Assembly: GCA_910589395.1 (NCBI GenBank)
Contig: CAJUTL010000021.1
Coordinates: forward strand, 1 to 52,172
DNA length: 52,172 bases
Direction of reading: 5' to 3'
DNA from: an uncultured Oscillospiraceae bacterium
GTDB taxonomy: Bacteria; Bacillota_A; Clostridia; Oscillospirales; Acutalibacteraceae
Shown here one piece after another: positions 1-7,228 of this stretch. The position numbers and the translations under genes were made by a program. The notes under the pieces are model-generated. The model was not told the DNA's origin and searched no databases. It saw only the letters and a program-made list of their open reading frames with translations. Each line of letters opens with the position of its first letter. Within the stretch, counting starts at the first letter, position 1.

Positions 1-480
1 AACCTTGCTTTCTCGGTGAAGAGTCTCGTTCTTCGAGCCTTTTTGAGGGGCTTTACGGGCGAGATTCTTCGTTGCTTCGTTCCTCAGAATGACAGTGGGG
101 AACTGTTCGATAAATTGGAATTTGGCGGCGAGGCGCCGCTGCCACTCGTGAAGCCGCTTGGTACGGGAATTTGGTTTCTGACCCGACCATTAGCAGAGCG
201 CTAAATTGGAATTTAGCGTGTTAGTTGTTTAGAAAGGGAAAAGGTCCCTCTTTGTCATTACTGAACAGAAAGCAAGGAAACCTTGCTTTCTCGGTGAAGA
301 ATCTCGTCCTTTGTCCTTTTATTCAGGCACTAAGGACGAGATTCTTCGTCACTTCGTTCCTCAGAATGACAGTGGGGAGCCCGCCCCTCTTTACCGACTA
401 ACAACGAACAGCTAACAACCAGTTCGCTAAACTATCTATTTAGCGGCTTCCCCCCGCAGACTCTCCGCCTGTCATTACTA
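1..480. repeat. Intergenic repeat cluster (families A, D, AT palindromes, heptad)
   Basis: No gene is seen in the first 480 bases. A partial family A element lies at 1-95, in the orientation that ends with CAGAATGACA, and a fuller hairpin-like copy lies at about 252-372, with arms starting TGTCATTACTGA and ending CAGAATGACA. A family D unit spans about 122-188 (CACTCGTG to TGACCCGACC). AT palindromes sit near 111-125, 201-216 and 428-443. A degenerate CTAACAA-type heptad stretch lies at 398-425. The same families recur in most other gaps of this window. Confidence 0.85.
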
Positions 481-483
481 AAA

Positions 484-534
484 CAAAAAAGCGCAGGAAG
501 CTATAGCTCTCTTGTCGCTTTTTTGTGCTCAGTT
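484..534 (-). terminator. Intrinsic terminator of the GNAT gene
   Basis: CAAAAAAGCG and CGCTTTTTTG form a 10-bp stem enclosing an AGCTATAGCT palindrome. Read on the minus strand it ends in a T tract, 87 bases beyond the stop codon of the acetyltransferase gene. Confidence 0.6.
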
Positions 535-620
535 TTTAGAGAAGTGCTTTCCGAAATATAGAACAGCGGCGATACAAATACCCTCACGCTGCTTGTCTTC
601 CCTCTCCGGCAGCCGGTGTG

Positions 621-1112
621 TCATCTGCTTTTTCTGATCTCAAACCGCTCTCCGTAAATCGTTTCCTCCCGCACCGTCTGGTACTCATGGCCGGGAAAGT
701 CTTTGCGCACGGAAACGGTGTTGAGGCAGTCGTAACCCAGCCTTTTGTAAAGGCGAATGGCCCTTTCGTTTCGGGCGGCGGCTTCAATATACATACTCTC
801 AGAGTATGCTTTTACGATCTCCTCCGCAAGGCGCACCGCCTCGCTGCCGATCCCCTGGTTTTGACAGGTGGGAAGCACAAACAGATCCTCCAGCCAATCC
901 ACCTTTCCGCCGCGGCTGCCCAGGTGCAGAAAGCCCACGGGCTCCTGCTCCCGGCAGATAAAATAAAACGCGTGGCCCGAAGCCGTCCAGGCGGCAAGAT
1001 CCTCCTTTGCCTCCTCAGGCGGCATATTGTACCCGTTGTGCTCCTTCCAGAAGCTCTGGATCAATGACACGGCCCGCGCTTCTTCCCCACGGTATTCCGT
1101 AAGCTCAGTCAT
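621..1112 (-). CDS. GNAT family N-acetyltransferase
   Basis: This 163-residue protein has the full length of a single GNAT domain. The acetyl-CoA binding motif A is visible around residues 75-92 (LFVLPTCQNQGIGSEAV, matching the Q/R-x-x-G-x-G/A pattern). It is followed by the usual N-E-R-A-I-R-L-Y-K-R-L-G-Y segment of motif B, which closes the CoA pocket. Such enzymes move an acetyl group from acetyl-CoA to an amine; the acceptor cannot be read from the sequence. It lies downstream of, and co-directional with, the ABC exporter genes, but a hairpin separates them, so joint transcription is uncertain. A role in drug or polyamine acetylation would be speculation from the neighbourhood. Confidence 0.88.
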   Translation of the reverse strand: MTELTEYRGEEARAVSLIQSFWKEHNGYNMPPEEAKEDLAAWTASGHAFYFICREQEPVGFLHLGSRGGKVDWLEDLFVLPTCQNQGIGSEAVRLAEEIVKAYSESMYIEAAARNERAIRLYKRLGYDCLNTVSVRKDFPGHEYQTVREETIYGERFEIRKSR

Positions 1113-1144
1113 GTGATTTTCACTCCTTTTCCGCTGTTACGAAA

Positions 1145-1178
1145 GAAAATGCCGGGCGGCTAACCTGGCATTTTCCTT
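1145..1178. terminator. Bidirectional hairpin terminator after the exporter genes
   Basis: GAAAATGCC and GGCATTTTC pair as a stem between the ABC gene and the GNAT gene. T-rich sequence follows on the plus strand and a shorter T run on the minus strand. It probably ends transcription of the exporter operon. Confidence 0.6.
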
Positions 1179-1182
1179 TTTA

Positions 1183-3018
1183 TTATCGGGCGCCGAATAC
1201 TGTTTCGGCCGACTCCGATTCAAACTGCTTATTGTACAAATCGGCGTAATAGCCCCCCTGCTCTATCAGCTCTTGATGGGTACCGCGTTCGATGATCTTT
1301 CCGCCCCGCACCACCAGGATCATATCCGCTTGCCGAATGGTGGAAAGCCGGTGGGCAATCAGGAAGGAGGTTCGCCCGGTCAACAGGGTGGAAATGGCCT
1401 CCTGGATCAGCGCCTCTGTTTCGGTATCGATGGAGGCGGTGGCTTCGTCCAGCACAAAGATCTTGGGGTTCGCCAGCACCGCTCTGGCAAAGGAAACCAG
1501 CTGCTTTTCTCCGGTGGAGAGCTGGCCGCCGCCCTCGCCCACATCGCTGTCATAGCCGTGATCCATGCGCGTGATAAAATCGTGAGCGTTTACCAGCTTT
1601 GCCGCGGCGATAATTTCCTCATCAGTGGCGTCCAGCCGGCCATAGCGGATATTTTCCTTCACCGAGCCGGAAAACAAATGGGGCGTTTGCAGCACATAGC
1701 CGATATTGCTGTGCAGCCACAGCATACTGCGCTCCTTGTAGTCTCTGCCATCGATCAAAATTTTGCCTTCCGTGGGCTCAAAGAACCGGCAGGCCAAGTT
1801 GACCAGAGTGGATTTTCCCGCTCCCGTTTCGCCTACAATAGCCACGGTAGTACCGGCGGGCACTTCTAAATTAAAGTGCTCCAGCACATTTTCCGTGCCG
1901 TCCGGATAGCGGAAGGTCACATCGTCGAAGGTGATGCGCCCCTGAAGGGGCTCCCAGTTTTCCCGCTTGGGGTCTAAGGACGTGCCGTATTTTTCAATGA
2001 CCTCCGGCGTGTCGGTGATCTCCGGCTCCATCTCCAGCAGGGCCGTAACGCGCTCGATATTGGCCTGGGTGGAAATGAAGTTGGAAATGGTTCCGGCCAG
2101 GTTCTGCACCGGGTCCGCAATGATCAACGCATAGTTCACAAAGATGGTCAGCTCGCCGATGGTGATAAAATCCCCCAGCACCATGGTGCCGCCGCCGGTG
2201 ATCACAAGGCTCACCGCCAGGGCGGTAAGCAAGCCGATCAGAGGCACATACACCGCGCTGAGCATGACGGAGCGAATGGTGGTGCTTTTCATGCGTCCGG
2301 TAACTTCCTTGAAGTTTTCCGTGTTTTTATCCTCGATCACCAGGGTTTTCGAGGTTTTCGCCCCGGAAATGCCTTCGTTGTAGTGGCGGGTGATTTCGGC
2401 GTTTATCTTTCTTACCTGGCGGTTCACCGCCAGAATGCGCTTCTGAAAATACAGAGTCAGAAGCACAATGAAAGGAACCACCGCAATGACCAGCAGCGCC
2501 AGCTTCCAGTTCAGAACCAGCATGACCGCCATACAGCCCAGCACGTAAATGCCGCTGTAGAACACATCTACAAGGCTCCAGGCCAAAGCATCGCTGATCC
2601 GGCTGCTGTCGCTCATCACCCGGGCCATGATGGTGCCAACCGGAGTCTGGTTGTAGTAGGAAAAGCTCAAGGTCTGCAAATGGGTAAACAGCTTTTCCCG
2701 CATGTCCCTGTTCAGCCGGACCTCCACCCCAATGCCGGTACGGCCCATCAGCATGGTAGAGCAGGTAACGACCAGCACCAGCAGTAAGTACAGCAGGCCA
2801 AAGGGCAAAAGCCCTTCGTGGCTGCGGGGGGTGATAAAATTGTCCACCGCGTAGCCTGTCATCAGCGTATAGCCGATATCAATGGCGGCGGAAACGATCA
2901 TCACCGTGACCAGCAGCGCCATTTTCTTTTTATAGGGTTTCAAAAAAGGAAGCATTTTCCCCCATATCTTCAGGGAAGAAACCTTGTCCTTTTTTGTTTC
3001 CTGCGTCATATGTTCCAT
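1183..3018 (-). CDS. bmrD: Heterodimeric multidrug ABC exporter subunit, BmrD-like (membrane domain + ATPase)
   Basis: This 611-residue half-transporter has six predicted membrane helices in the first ~320 residues, then one nucleotide-binding domain. Visible motifs are Walker A GETGAGKST (396-404), Q-loop VLQTPH, signature LSTGE (500-504), Walker B with catalytic Glu VLDE (Glu525) and H-loop His556. The signature departs from LSGGQ, while Walker B is canonical. The upstream gene shows the opposite pattern, as expected for an asymmetric heterodimer of the BmrC/BmrD or LmrC/LmrD kind that exports hydrophobic drugs across the membrane. It is transcribed after the partner gene, 195 bases downstream of it. 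The start is the first Met of MEHMTQETKK; the Met at residue 4 is an alternative. The symbol is by family analogy to Bacillus, not proven orthology. Confidence 0.85.
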   Translation of the reverse strand: MEHMTQETKKDKVSSLKIWGKMLPFLKPYKKKMALLVTVMIVSAAIDIGYTLMTGYAVDNFITPRSHEGLLPFGLLYLLLVLVVTCSTMLMGRTGIGVEVRLNRDMREKLFTHLQTLSFSYYNQTPVGTIMARVMSDSSRISDALAWSLVDVFYSGIYVLGCMAVMLVLNWKLALLVIAVVPFIVLLTLYFQKRILAVNRQVRKINAEITRHYNEGISGAKTSKTLVIEDKNTENFKEVTGRMKSTTIRSVMLSAVYVPLIGLLTALAVSLVITGGGTMVLGDFITIGELTIFVNYALIIADPVQNLAGTISNFISTQANIERVTALLEMEPEITDTPEVIEKYGTSLDPKRENWEPLQGRITFDDVTFRYPDGTENVLEHFNLEVPAGTTVAIVGETGAGKSTLVNLACRFFEPTEGKILIDGRDYKERSMLWLHSNIGYVLQTPHLFSGSVKENIRYGRLDATDEEIIAAAKLVNAHDFITRMDHGYDSDVGEGGGQLSTGEKQLVSFARAVLANPKIFVLDEATASIDTETEALIQEAISTLLTGRTSFLIAHRLSTIRQADMILVVRGGKIIERGTHQELIEQGGYYADLYNKQFESESAETVFGAR

Positions 3019-3060
3019 GTATCATACCATCGCCCCTGCCAACGCAAAGGCTTCCTTTCT

Positions 3061-3242
3061 CTAACAGCTAACTACTAACTACTTTTCAGGAGGGAATCCC
3101 GTTTACGGGATTTTTATATCTAAACGTATTTAAGGGGTAAAGAAGTCAAGCCGCTTTGCGGCTTTGTGCTTCTTGCGAAGCAAAAGAGAAGCGCTTCGCG
3201 CTTCAGGGCTTCTTTAGGAGGGAATCCCGTTTACGGGATTCC
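3061..3242. repeat. Duplicated palindrome and heptad repeat between the two exporter genes
   Basis: A 25-bp unit containing the palindrome GGGAATCCCGTTTACGGGAT occurs at 3089-3113 and again at 3216-3240. The second copy lies inside the coding end of the upstream exporter gene and encodes its last residues (GNPVNGIPS). Between the copies are two smaller inverted repeats (AAGCCGCTTTGCGGCTT and GAAGCGCTTCGCGCTTC). A CTAACAG CTAACTA CTAACTA heptad run abuts the first copy at 3061-3081. The second unit could act as a partial terminator between the two subunit genes. Confidence 0.75.
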
Positions 3243-5046
3243 CTTTTTGCATATCAAAGATACGCTTATAGATCCCGTCCTGCCGGATCAGCTCCTGATG
3301 GGTGCCCATTTGCGAGACCCTGCCATGATCCAGCACCAGGATCTGGTCGGCGTTCATCAGGGTGGTGATCCGGTGGGCGATCAGGATCGTGGTGCCATGT
3401 ACGTTTTCCTTGATGGACTGGCGGATCTTCTGGTCGGTCTCCATATCCACCGCGGAAAGGGAATCGTCAAAGATCTTGATGGGCGTATCCTGCATCAACA
3501 TTCTGGCAATAGCCACACGCTGCTTCTGGCCGCCGGAAATGGTAACGCCCCGCTCGCCGATAGGCGTTTCATAGCCCTGGGCGAAGTTTTCAATGGCGTC
3601 GTCGATCACCGCCAGCCTGGCGTAATGCCGCACGGTCTCAATATCCTGGCGGGAAGCGCCGTCGGCAATGCTTTCCCGGAAGGTCTTGGAAAACAGGAAG
3701 GGCTCCTGCAGCACGATACCGATGTTTTTCCGCAGGTGAGAGCGCCTGATCTTTCGGATATCCACACCGTCCACCGTGATCGTACCCGCGCCCTCGGGCA
3801 GATCATAAAGGCGGTCCAACAGGTACATCAGGGTAGATTTTCCGCTGCCTGTGGCCCCTAAAATGCCAAAGGTGCTTCCGGCCTTGATGGTAAACGACAC
3901 ATCGTCCAGCACGCCGGTATTGCTGTCGGGATAATGGAAGCTCACGTGGTCAAACACAATATCGCCCCGCACATCGGGCTCCTGGGGGTCGGGACAGTCC
4001 TGCTCCTCCTCCGCGTCCAGAATGTCAAAAAGGCGGGTAGAGCTGATGGATGTTTTGGAAAGCTCGCCCAACAGGCGGCCCAAGCTGCGGGTGGGCCAGA
4101 CCAGCATGGAATTGTAGGCGGTGAAGGCAAGGTATTCGCCCTCTGTCAGGCTGCCGTTTTCCACGAAAAACACGCCAGCCACCAGCACCACCAGCACCTG
4201 AAGCCCGGCAAGAAAATCGCCAAGTCCCCAGTTTACACCCATGATATTTCCAAGCTTCACCCAATAATCCGTATACTCCCGGTTCTTTTTCGTAAACCGA
4301 TCGATCTCAAACCGCTCTCTGCCAAAGGCCCGCACCACCCGGACGCCGGTGAGGTTTTCCTGCACCATGGCGGTCAGCTCGCCCTCGGTCTCGTCCGCCT
4401 TCTGGAACCGCTTGCCCTGAATGATGAAAAACACCAGGGAGGCTCCTACGGAAAGGGGAATAAAGCACAGCACAATGAAAGAAAGCTGAGCGTTCATGGA
4501 AAACATAAGCCCCAGGGAAACCACCATCAGAAGCAGCACGCGAATACAGCCCATCAGCTGATCCGTAACAAAATTGCGCACCAGATCCAGGTCGTTGGTA
4601 CAGCGCTGAATGATCTCCCCGGTCTGGTGAGAATTGTGCCAGGCATAGGGCAGCCTTTGAATGTGGTCAAACAGGGTGTTGCGGATCCTCGCCACCGTAC
4701 TCTCGCAGGCCTTGGCAAGGTTCATGCGGTAGGCATAGTTGGAAAGGCCTGAAATCACCGCGAACAACAGCGCCACACCCGCGCAAATGACGATATGCGT
4801 GCGCAGCATTTCCCTGCCGCCGATGGAATCGATCAAGCTTACCAAAAAGCCGGGCAGGTTAAAGGGATTGTCATTGATGACCGAATCCACCGTCACCCGA
4901 ATGACCTGCGGGGTCATATAGTTCGCGATCACGGAAACAACGATCATCAAAAGCGTTACTACAAAATTTTTCCGGTATCCTTTTGTAAAGGGGAAAAACC
5001 GCAGTATACTGGATTTTTTCTGTTTTTCTTTCCGAAGCTCTTTCAT
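3214..5046 (-). CDS. bmrC: Heterodimeric multidrug ABC exporter subunit, BmrC-like (degenerate ATPase site)
   Basis: The frame is open further upstream, but the start chosen is the ATG at 5046 (MKELRKEKQKK), preceded by GGAGAGGAGAG. This gives 610 residues, matching the partner. An N-terminal six-helix membrane domain is followed by Walker A GATGSGKST (397-405), Q-loop VLQEP, a canonical ISGGQ signature (503-507) and Walker B ending FDDSLSAVD. In the latter, Asp528 replaces the catalytic Glu. His558 is the H-loop. With the partner's LSTGE signature, this Asp forms the degenerate site; the canonical site pairs this ISGGQ with the partner's Glu. BmrC-type proteins carry the same DDSLSAVD variant. 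The gene sits behind its own promoter and a long leader with an intrinsic terminator. The C-terminal tail is repeat-encoded. Confidence 0.87.
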   Translation of the reverse strand: MKELRKEKQKKSSILRFFPFTKGYRKNFVVTLLMIVVSVIANYMTPQVIRVTVDSVINDNPFNLPGFLVSLIDSIGGREMLRTHIVICAGVALLFAVISGLSNYAYRMNLAKACESTVARIRNTLFDHIQRLPYAWHNSHQTGEIIQRCTNDLDLVRNFVTDQLMGCIRVLLLMVVSLGLMFSMNAQLSFIVLCFIPLSVGASLVFFIIQGKRFQKADETEGELTAMVQENLTGVRVVRAFGRERFEIDRFTKKNREYTDYWVKLGNIMGVNWGLGDFLAGLQVLVVLVAGVFFVENGSLTEGEYLAFTAYNSMLVWPTRSLGRLLGELSKTSISSTRLFDILDAEEEQDCPDPQEPDVRGDIVFDHVSFHYPDSNTGVLDDVSFTIKAGSTFGILGATGSGKSTLMYLLDRLYDLPEGAGTITVDGVDIRKIRRSHLRKNIGIVLQEPFLFSKTFRESIADGASRQDIETVRHYARLAVIDDAIENFAQGYETPIGERGVTISGGQKQRVAIARMLMQDTPIKIFDDSLSAVDMETDQKIRQSIKENVHGTTILIAHRITTLMNADQILVLDHGRVSQMGTHQELIRQDGIYKRIFDMQKGNPVNGIPS

Positions 5047-5185
5047 AAAAGTAGTATTGTTCTCTCCTCTCCCGGATCGCCGGGAGCAGCAGCCCCGCCG
5101 GACGATCCTTCGTATTTCATGCTGATGGCCTGTGCCGTTCAAAAATGAATCCCCAAAGCCGGGCAGCGCAAAATATCCGGCTGTT

Positions 5186-5234
5186 AAAAAAGGGGCGGCG
5201 GCAGACTTTCCCCCCGAAAGCCTGCCGTCCCCCC
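5186..5234 (-). terminator. Leader terminator (attenuator) upstream of the exporter operon
   Basis: On the minus strand GGCAGGCTTTC and GAAAGTCTGCC pair over 11 positions (one G-T) around a GGGGGG loop, extended by GC-rich flanks and followed by six T. It lies 140 bases before the bmrC-like start codon and some 170 bases after the promoter. No gene lies between promoter and hairpin, so it can only regulate the exporter transcript. A separate AAGGATATC/GATATCCTT hairpin lies at 5331-5353 in the same leader. I could not pick a convincing leader peptide: a 16-codon frame starts just after the inferred transcription start but lacks a clear SD. Confidence 0.7.
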
Positions 5235-5409
5235 AGGGCATCCTTTTTCTTTTCCATGCGTACAAGAACGTGCGTTGCGCACAAATGTGCCGCACATGTT
5301 ATATACATGGAAAAAGGCAAGCCAACAAGGAAGGATATCTATTCGATATCCTTCTGCGCCGGACAGGAGTTCACGGTTCCTTCCGGCATTTGGTAACGAC
5401 GGTATTTTC

Positions 5410-5438
5410 ACTCTACCACGTCAGGGCGGAAAAGTCAA
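5410..5438 (-). promoter_or_regulatory. Promoter of the ABC exporter operon
   Basis: Minus-strand -35 TTGACT, 17-base spacer, -10 TAGAGT. The expected transcript starts near 5403, giving a leader of roughly 360 bases before the bmrC-like gene. Confidence 0.7.
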
Positions 5439-5486
5439 CAGGTTCTTTTGTAAAAACATCTTCCGAAAAAGCCCGGCTGTTTTTAC

Positions 5487-5515
5487 TTGCAATTCCTTTT
5501 TTACTATGCTATACT
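5487..5515 (+). promoter_or_regulatory. Promoter of the Cfr-like gene
   Basis: -35 TTGCAA, 17-base spacer, -10 TATACT. The start is expected near 5522, about 400 bases before the methyltransferase. It is back-to-back with the exporter promoter; the two -35 boxes are about 48 bases apart. Confidence 0.75.
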
Positions 5516-5549
5516 CGGAAAAGACTGAAAGAAAAACGAGGACGGAGAA

Positions 5550-5576
5550 ATGCGACAGTACTTTGCTTACCTGTGA
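5550..5576 (+). CDS. Leader peptide 1 of the Cfr-like gene (8 codons)
   Basis: ATG at 5550 opens a frame encoding MRQYFAYL and stopping with TGA. A GAGG motif lies eight bases upstream. It starts about 28 bases after the predicted transcription start and ends seven bases before a hairpin followed by five T. Its size and placement match leader peptides whose stalling by ribosome-targeting drugs controls transcription read-through, so that role is inferred. No homologue is recognised. Confidence 0.6.
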   Translation: MRQYFAYL

Positions 5577-5582
5577 AACTCA

Positions 5583-5606
5583 CACCGCAGTTCGCGGTGG
5601 TTTTTC
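5583..5606 (+). promoter_or_regulatory. First hairpin in the Cfr-like leader
   Basis: CACCGC and GCGGTG pair and are followed by TTTTT, immediately after leader peptide 1. The 3' arm (CGGTGG) could instead pair with CCACCG at about 5649-5654, so two folds compete. It may be a weak terminator or the switching stem of an attenuator. Confidence 0.5.
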
Positions 5607-5680
5607 CCGTGTAAGAAAGGTCCTGTCTCTCCCTGTTTCTCGCTGACGCCACCGTTTTGGGCGGCGTAGCATGAAAACCA

Positions 5681-5718
5681 GGCTGTGAGAAGGTGCCTTC
5701 TCACAGCCTTTTCTTTTT
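5681..5718 (+). terminator. Strong leader terminator (attenuator) before the Cfr-like gene
   Basis: GGCTGTGAGAAGG pairs perfectly with CCTTCTCACAGCC (13 bp, 2-base loop) and is followed by TTTTCTTTTT. It lies between the promoter and the methyltransferase, and no complete gene ends before it apart from the 8-codon frame. It should therefore cut off most transcripts unless read-through is induced. Confidence 0.8.
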
Positions 5719-5745
5719 GTCGTTTTCCTGAAAGGAGGAGCCGTC

Positions 5746-5838
5746 ATGTTAATTTCTTCCCGCAAAGTCGTCGTCTGCCGCTTCCGGCAGACAAAGCCGG
5801 TTTTTCCGGCGGCCTTTGCCTGCCTTATCTTATCATAA
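5746..5838 (+). CDS. Leader peptide 2 of the Cfr-like gene (30 codons)
   Basis: ATG at 5746 has a near-perfect SD (AAAGGAGGAG) and encodes 30 residues beginning MLISSRKVVVC and ending CLILS before TAA. It follows the strong terminator and ends 87 bases before the methyltransferase start. Its own sequence forms two hairpins (GTCTGCC/GGCAGAC and GCCGG/CCGGC). Such a well-placed short frame could tune translation of the downstream gene or be a small protein in its own right. Function is unknown. Confidence 0.55.
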   Translation: MLISSRKVVVCRFRQTKPVFPAAFACLILS

Positions 5839-5883
5839 GCGTCAACCGCGATGATCGCGCAGCGATTATTTTAAGAGCCGGAA

Positions 5884-5925
5884 GATCGGTGCCTTGTACT
5901 TCAATCTGTAAAAGGAGAACCGATC
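5884..5925 (+). promoter_or_regulatory. Stem flanking the ribosome binding site of the Cfr-like gene
   Basis: GATCGGT (5884-5890) is complementary to ACCGATC (5919-5925), which directly abuts the ATG. The SD AAAGGAG lies in the loop. Pairing would bring the start codon to the base of a stem and could lower initiation, giving a second control layer after the terminator. Confidence 0.4.
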
Positions 5926-6972
5926 ATGACAAAATTAGAACAATGCAAGGAGCTTTTGGGCTGCTGGGAGCAGCCTGATTACCGATACCGCCAGATCCTT
6001 CAGGCGGTGTTTCACCGAAGGATCTCCCGGTTTCAGGAGATGACCGTTCTGCCCGCCGGGCTGCGGGACAGGCTGACACAAGAGCTGGGGGAAACCGTTC
6101 TCACCCTGCGCCCGGTCCACGAAAGTCTTTCCGGCCAGGCGGATAAGCTGCTGTTTGCCCTGGAGGACGGCGAACGGGTGGAGGCTGTGCGCCTTCACTA
6201 TCGCAAGGGCTGGGAATCCTTCTGCATTTCCTCCCAATGCGGGTGCGCCTTCGGCTGTAAATTCTGCGCCACAGGCGGCATGGGCAAAAGGCGGGATCTC
6301 ACCGCCTGGGAGATCGTGGAGCAGCTTTTATACTTCCATTTGCAGGGCCATACGCTCCACAGCGTTTCCTTTATGGGCATGGGCGAGCCCTTCGCAAACC
6401 CGCACCTGTTTTCCGCCCTTTCCCTGTTGACAGACCCCGCCCTTTTTGGCCTGAGCCAGCGCAGGATCACGGTTTCCACTGTAGGCGTGCTGCCGGGGAT
6501 CCGGCGGCTTACCCTGGAATACCCTCAGGTGAACCTGGCCTATTCCCTGCACGCCCCTGCTCCGGAGCTGCGAAAAAGGCTGATGCCTGTGGAGCGCCGC
6601 TGGCCCATGGAGCAGGTCCTTGCCGCCCTGAACGCCCATATCCGCCGCACCAACCGCCGGGTATTTCTGGCCTATATCCTGCTGAAAAACCTGAACGACA
6701 GCACCGCCCACGCCAGAAGGCTGGGGCAGCTGCTTCGGCGGAATCCCCGGGAACTTCCCCTGTATCATATTGACCTGATCCCCTATAACGCGGCAGAGCG
6801 CGCCGGAGAGCTTTTCACTTCACCGGAGCCCCAGCGCGTCCGGGAATTCCTGCGGGTGCTGCGGCAAATGGGCATCAGCTGCTCCGCCCGCACCCAGTTC
6901 GGCTCCGATATCTCCGCCGCCTGCGGCCAGCTGTGCGCGGAAGAAAAGCAGCCGTTGGAGATCAAAAATTAG
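5926..6972 (+). CDS. cfr: Cfr-like 23S rRNA A2503 methyltransferase (radical SAM)
   Basis: This 348-residue radical-SAM enzyme has the cluster motif CAFGCKFC (Cys107, Cys111, Cys114), a preceding Cys100 in GWESFC and the C-terminal methyl-carrier Cys333 in AACGQL. Cfr/RlmN enzymes methylate A2503 of 23S rRNA; RlmN works on C2, Cfr on C8, which blocks drugs at the peptidyl transferase centre. Against Cfr as I remember it, the protein is colinear and nearly the same length (Cfr has 349 residues). It shares PDYR, RISRF, GWESFCISSQCGC and EYPQVNL stretches. The extra Cys in SSQCGC and the short N terminus are Cfr traits rather than RlmN ones. The SD is AAAAGGAGA. The inducible-type leader also fits a resistance gene. 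Whether it really makes C8 methylation is not shown; an atypical RlmN is the alternative. Confidence 0.8.
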   Translation: MTKLEQCKELLGCWEQPDYRYRQILQAVFHRRISRFQEMTVLPAGLRDRLTQELGETVLTLRPVHESLSGQADKLLFALEDGERVEAVRLHYRKGWESFCISSQCGCAFGCKFCATGGMGKRRDLTAWEIVEQLLYFHLQGHTLHSVSFMGMGEPFANPHLFSALSLLTDPALFGLSQRRITVSTVGVLPGIRRLTLEYPQVNLAYSLHAPAPELRKRLMPVERRWPMEQVLAALNAHIRRTNRRVFLAYILLKNLNDSTAHARRLGQLLRRNPRELPLYHIDLIPYNAAERAGELFTSPEPQRVREFLRVLRQMGISCSARTQFGSDISAACGQLCAEEKQPLEIKN

Positions 6973-6990
6973 TTGTGGGGTGTTTGTGCC

Positions 6991-7115
6991 CTTAGGCTCC
7001 CCTTGCTCCGCAAGGGGAGCTGTCAGCCGAAGGCTGACTGAGGGGATTATAACCAGCGATTCTATCCTGCTTTCTGCGTGTGACTATCCCTTCCACCGTT
7101 CTCGCCTGTCGGCCT
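6991..7115. repeat. Family B intergenic repeat
   Basis: It begins TTAGGCTCCCCTTGC with its GCAAGGGGAGC partner, continues through a GCTGACTGAGGGG box and ends at CTATCCCTTCCACCG. The first hairpin may terminate the methyltransferase transcript. Confidence 0.7.
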
Positions 7116-7134
7116 GATTTATCATTTAGTTTAT

Positions 7135-7181
7135 CAAAAAATACCCGCTGAGAAGCCCTTGCTCCTCAGCGGGTATTTTTT
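7135..7181. terminator. Bidirectional terminator between convergent genes
   Basis: AATACCCGCTGAG and CTCAGCGGGTATT form a long stem with A-rich and T-rich flanks on opposite sides, so it works on both strands. It separates the Cfr-like gene from the convergent GH130 gene. Confidence 0.8.
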
Positions 7182-7228
7182 GCGCGCTTCACAAATGACG
7201 ACTCTTTTGCGAAGCGGCTTCCTGTCAA

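Noticed and set aside
5047..5295. N-terminal extension of the BmrC-like subunit by 83 residues
   Set aside because: The extension runs through the leader terminator, lacks an SD and would precede the normal exporter start; the ATG at 5046 has an SD and gives the family length.
5926..6972. Plain housekeeping RlmN
   Set aside because: Possible, but the N terminus, SSQCGC motif, length and inducible-type leader fit Cfr better; kept only as the alternative.
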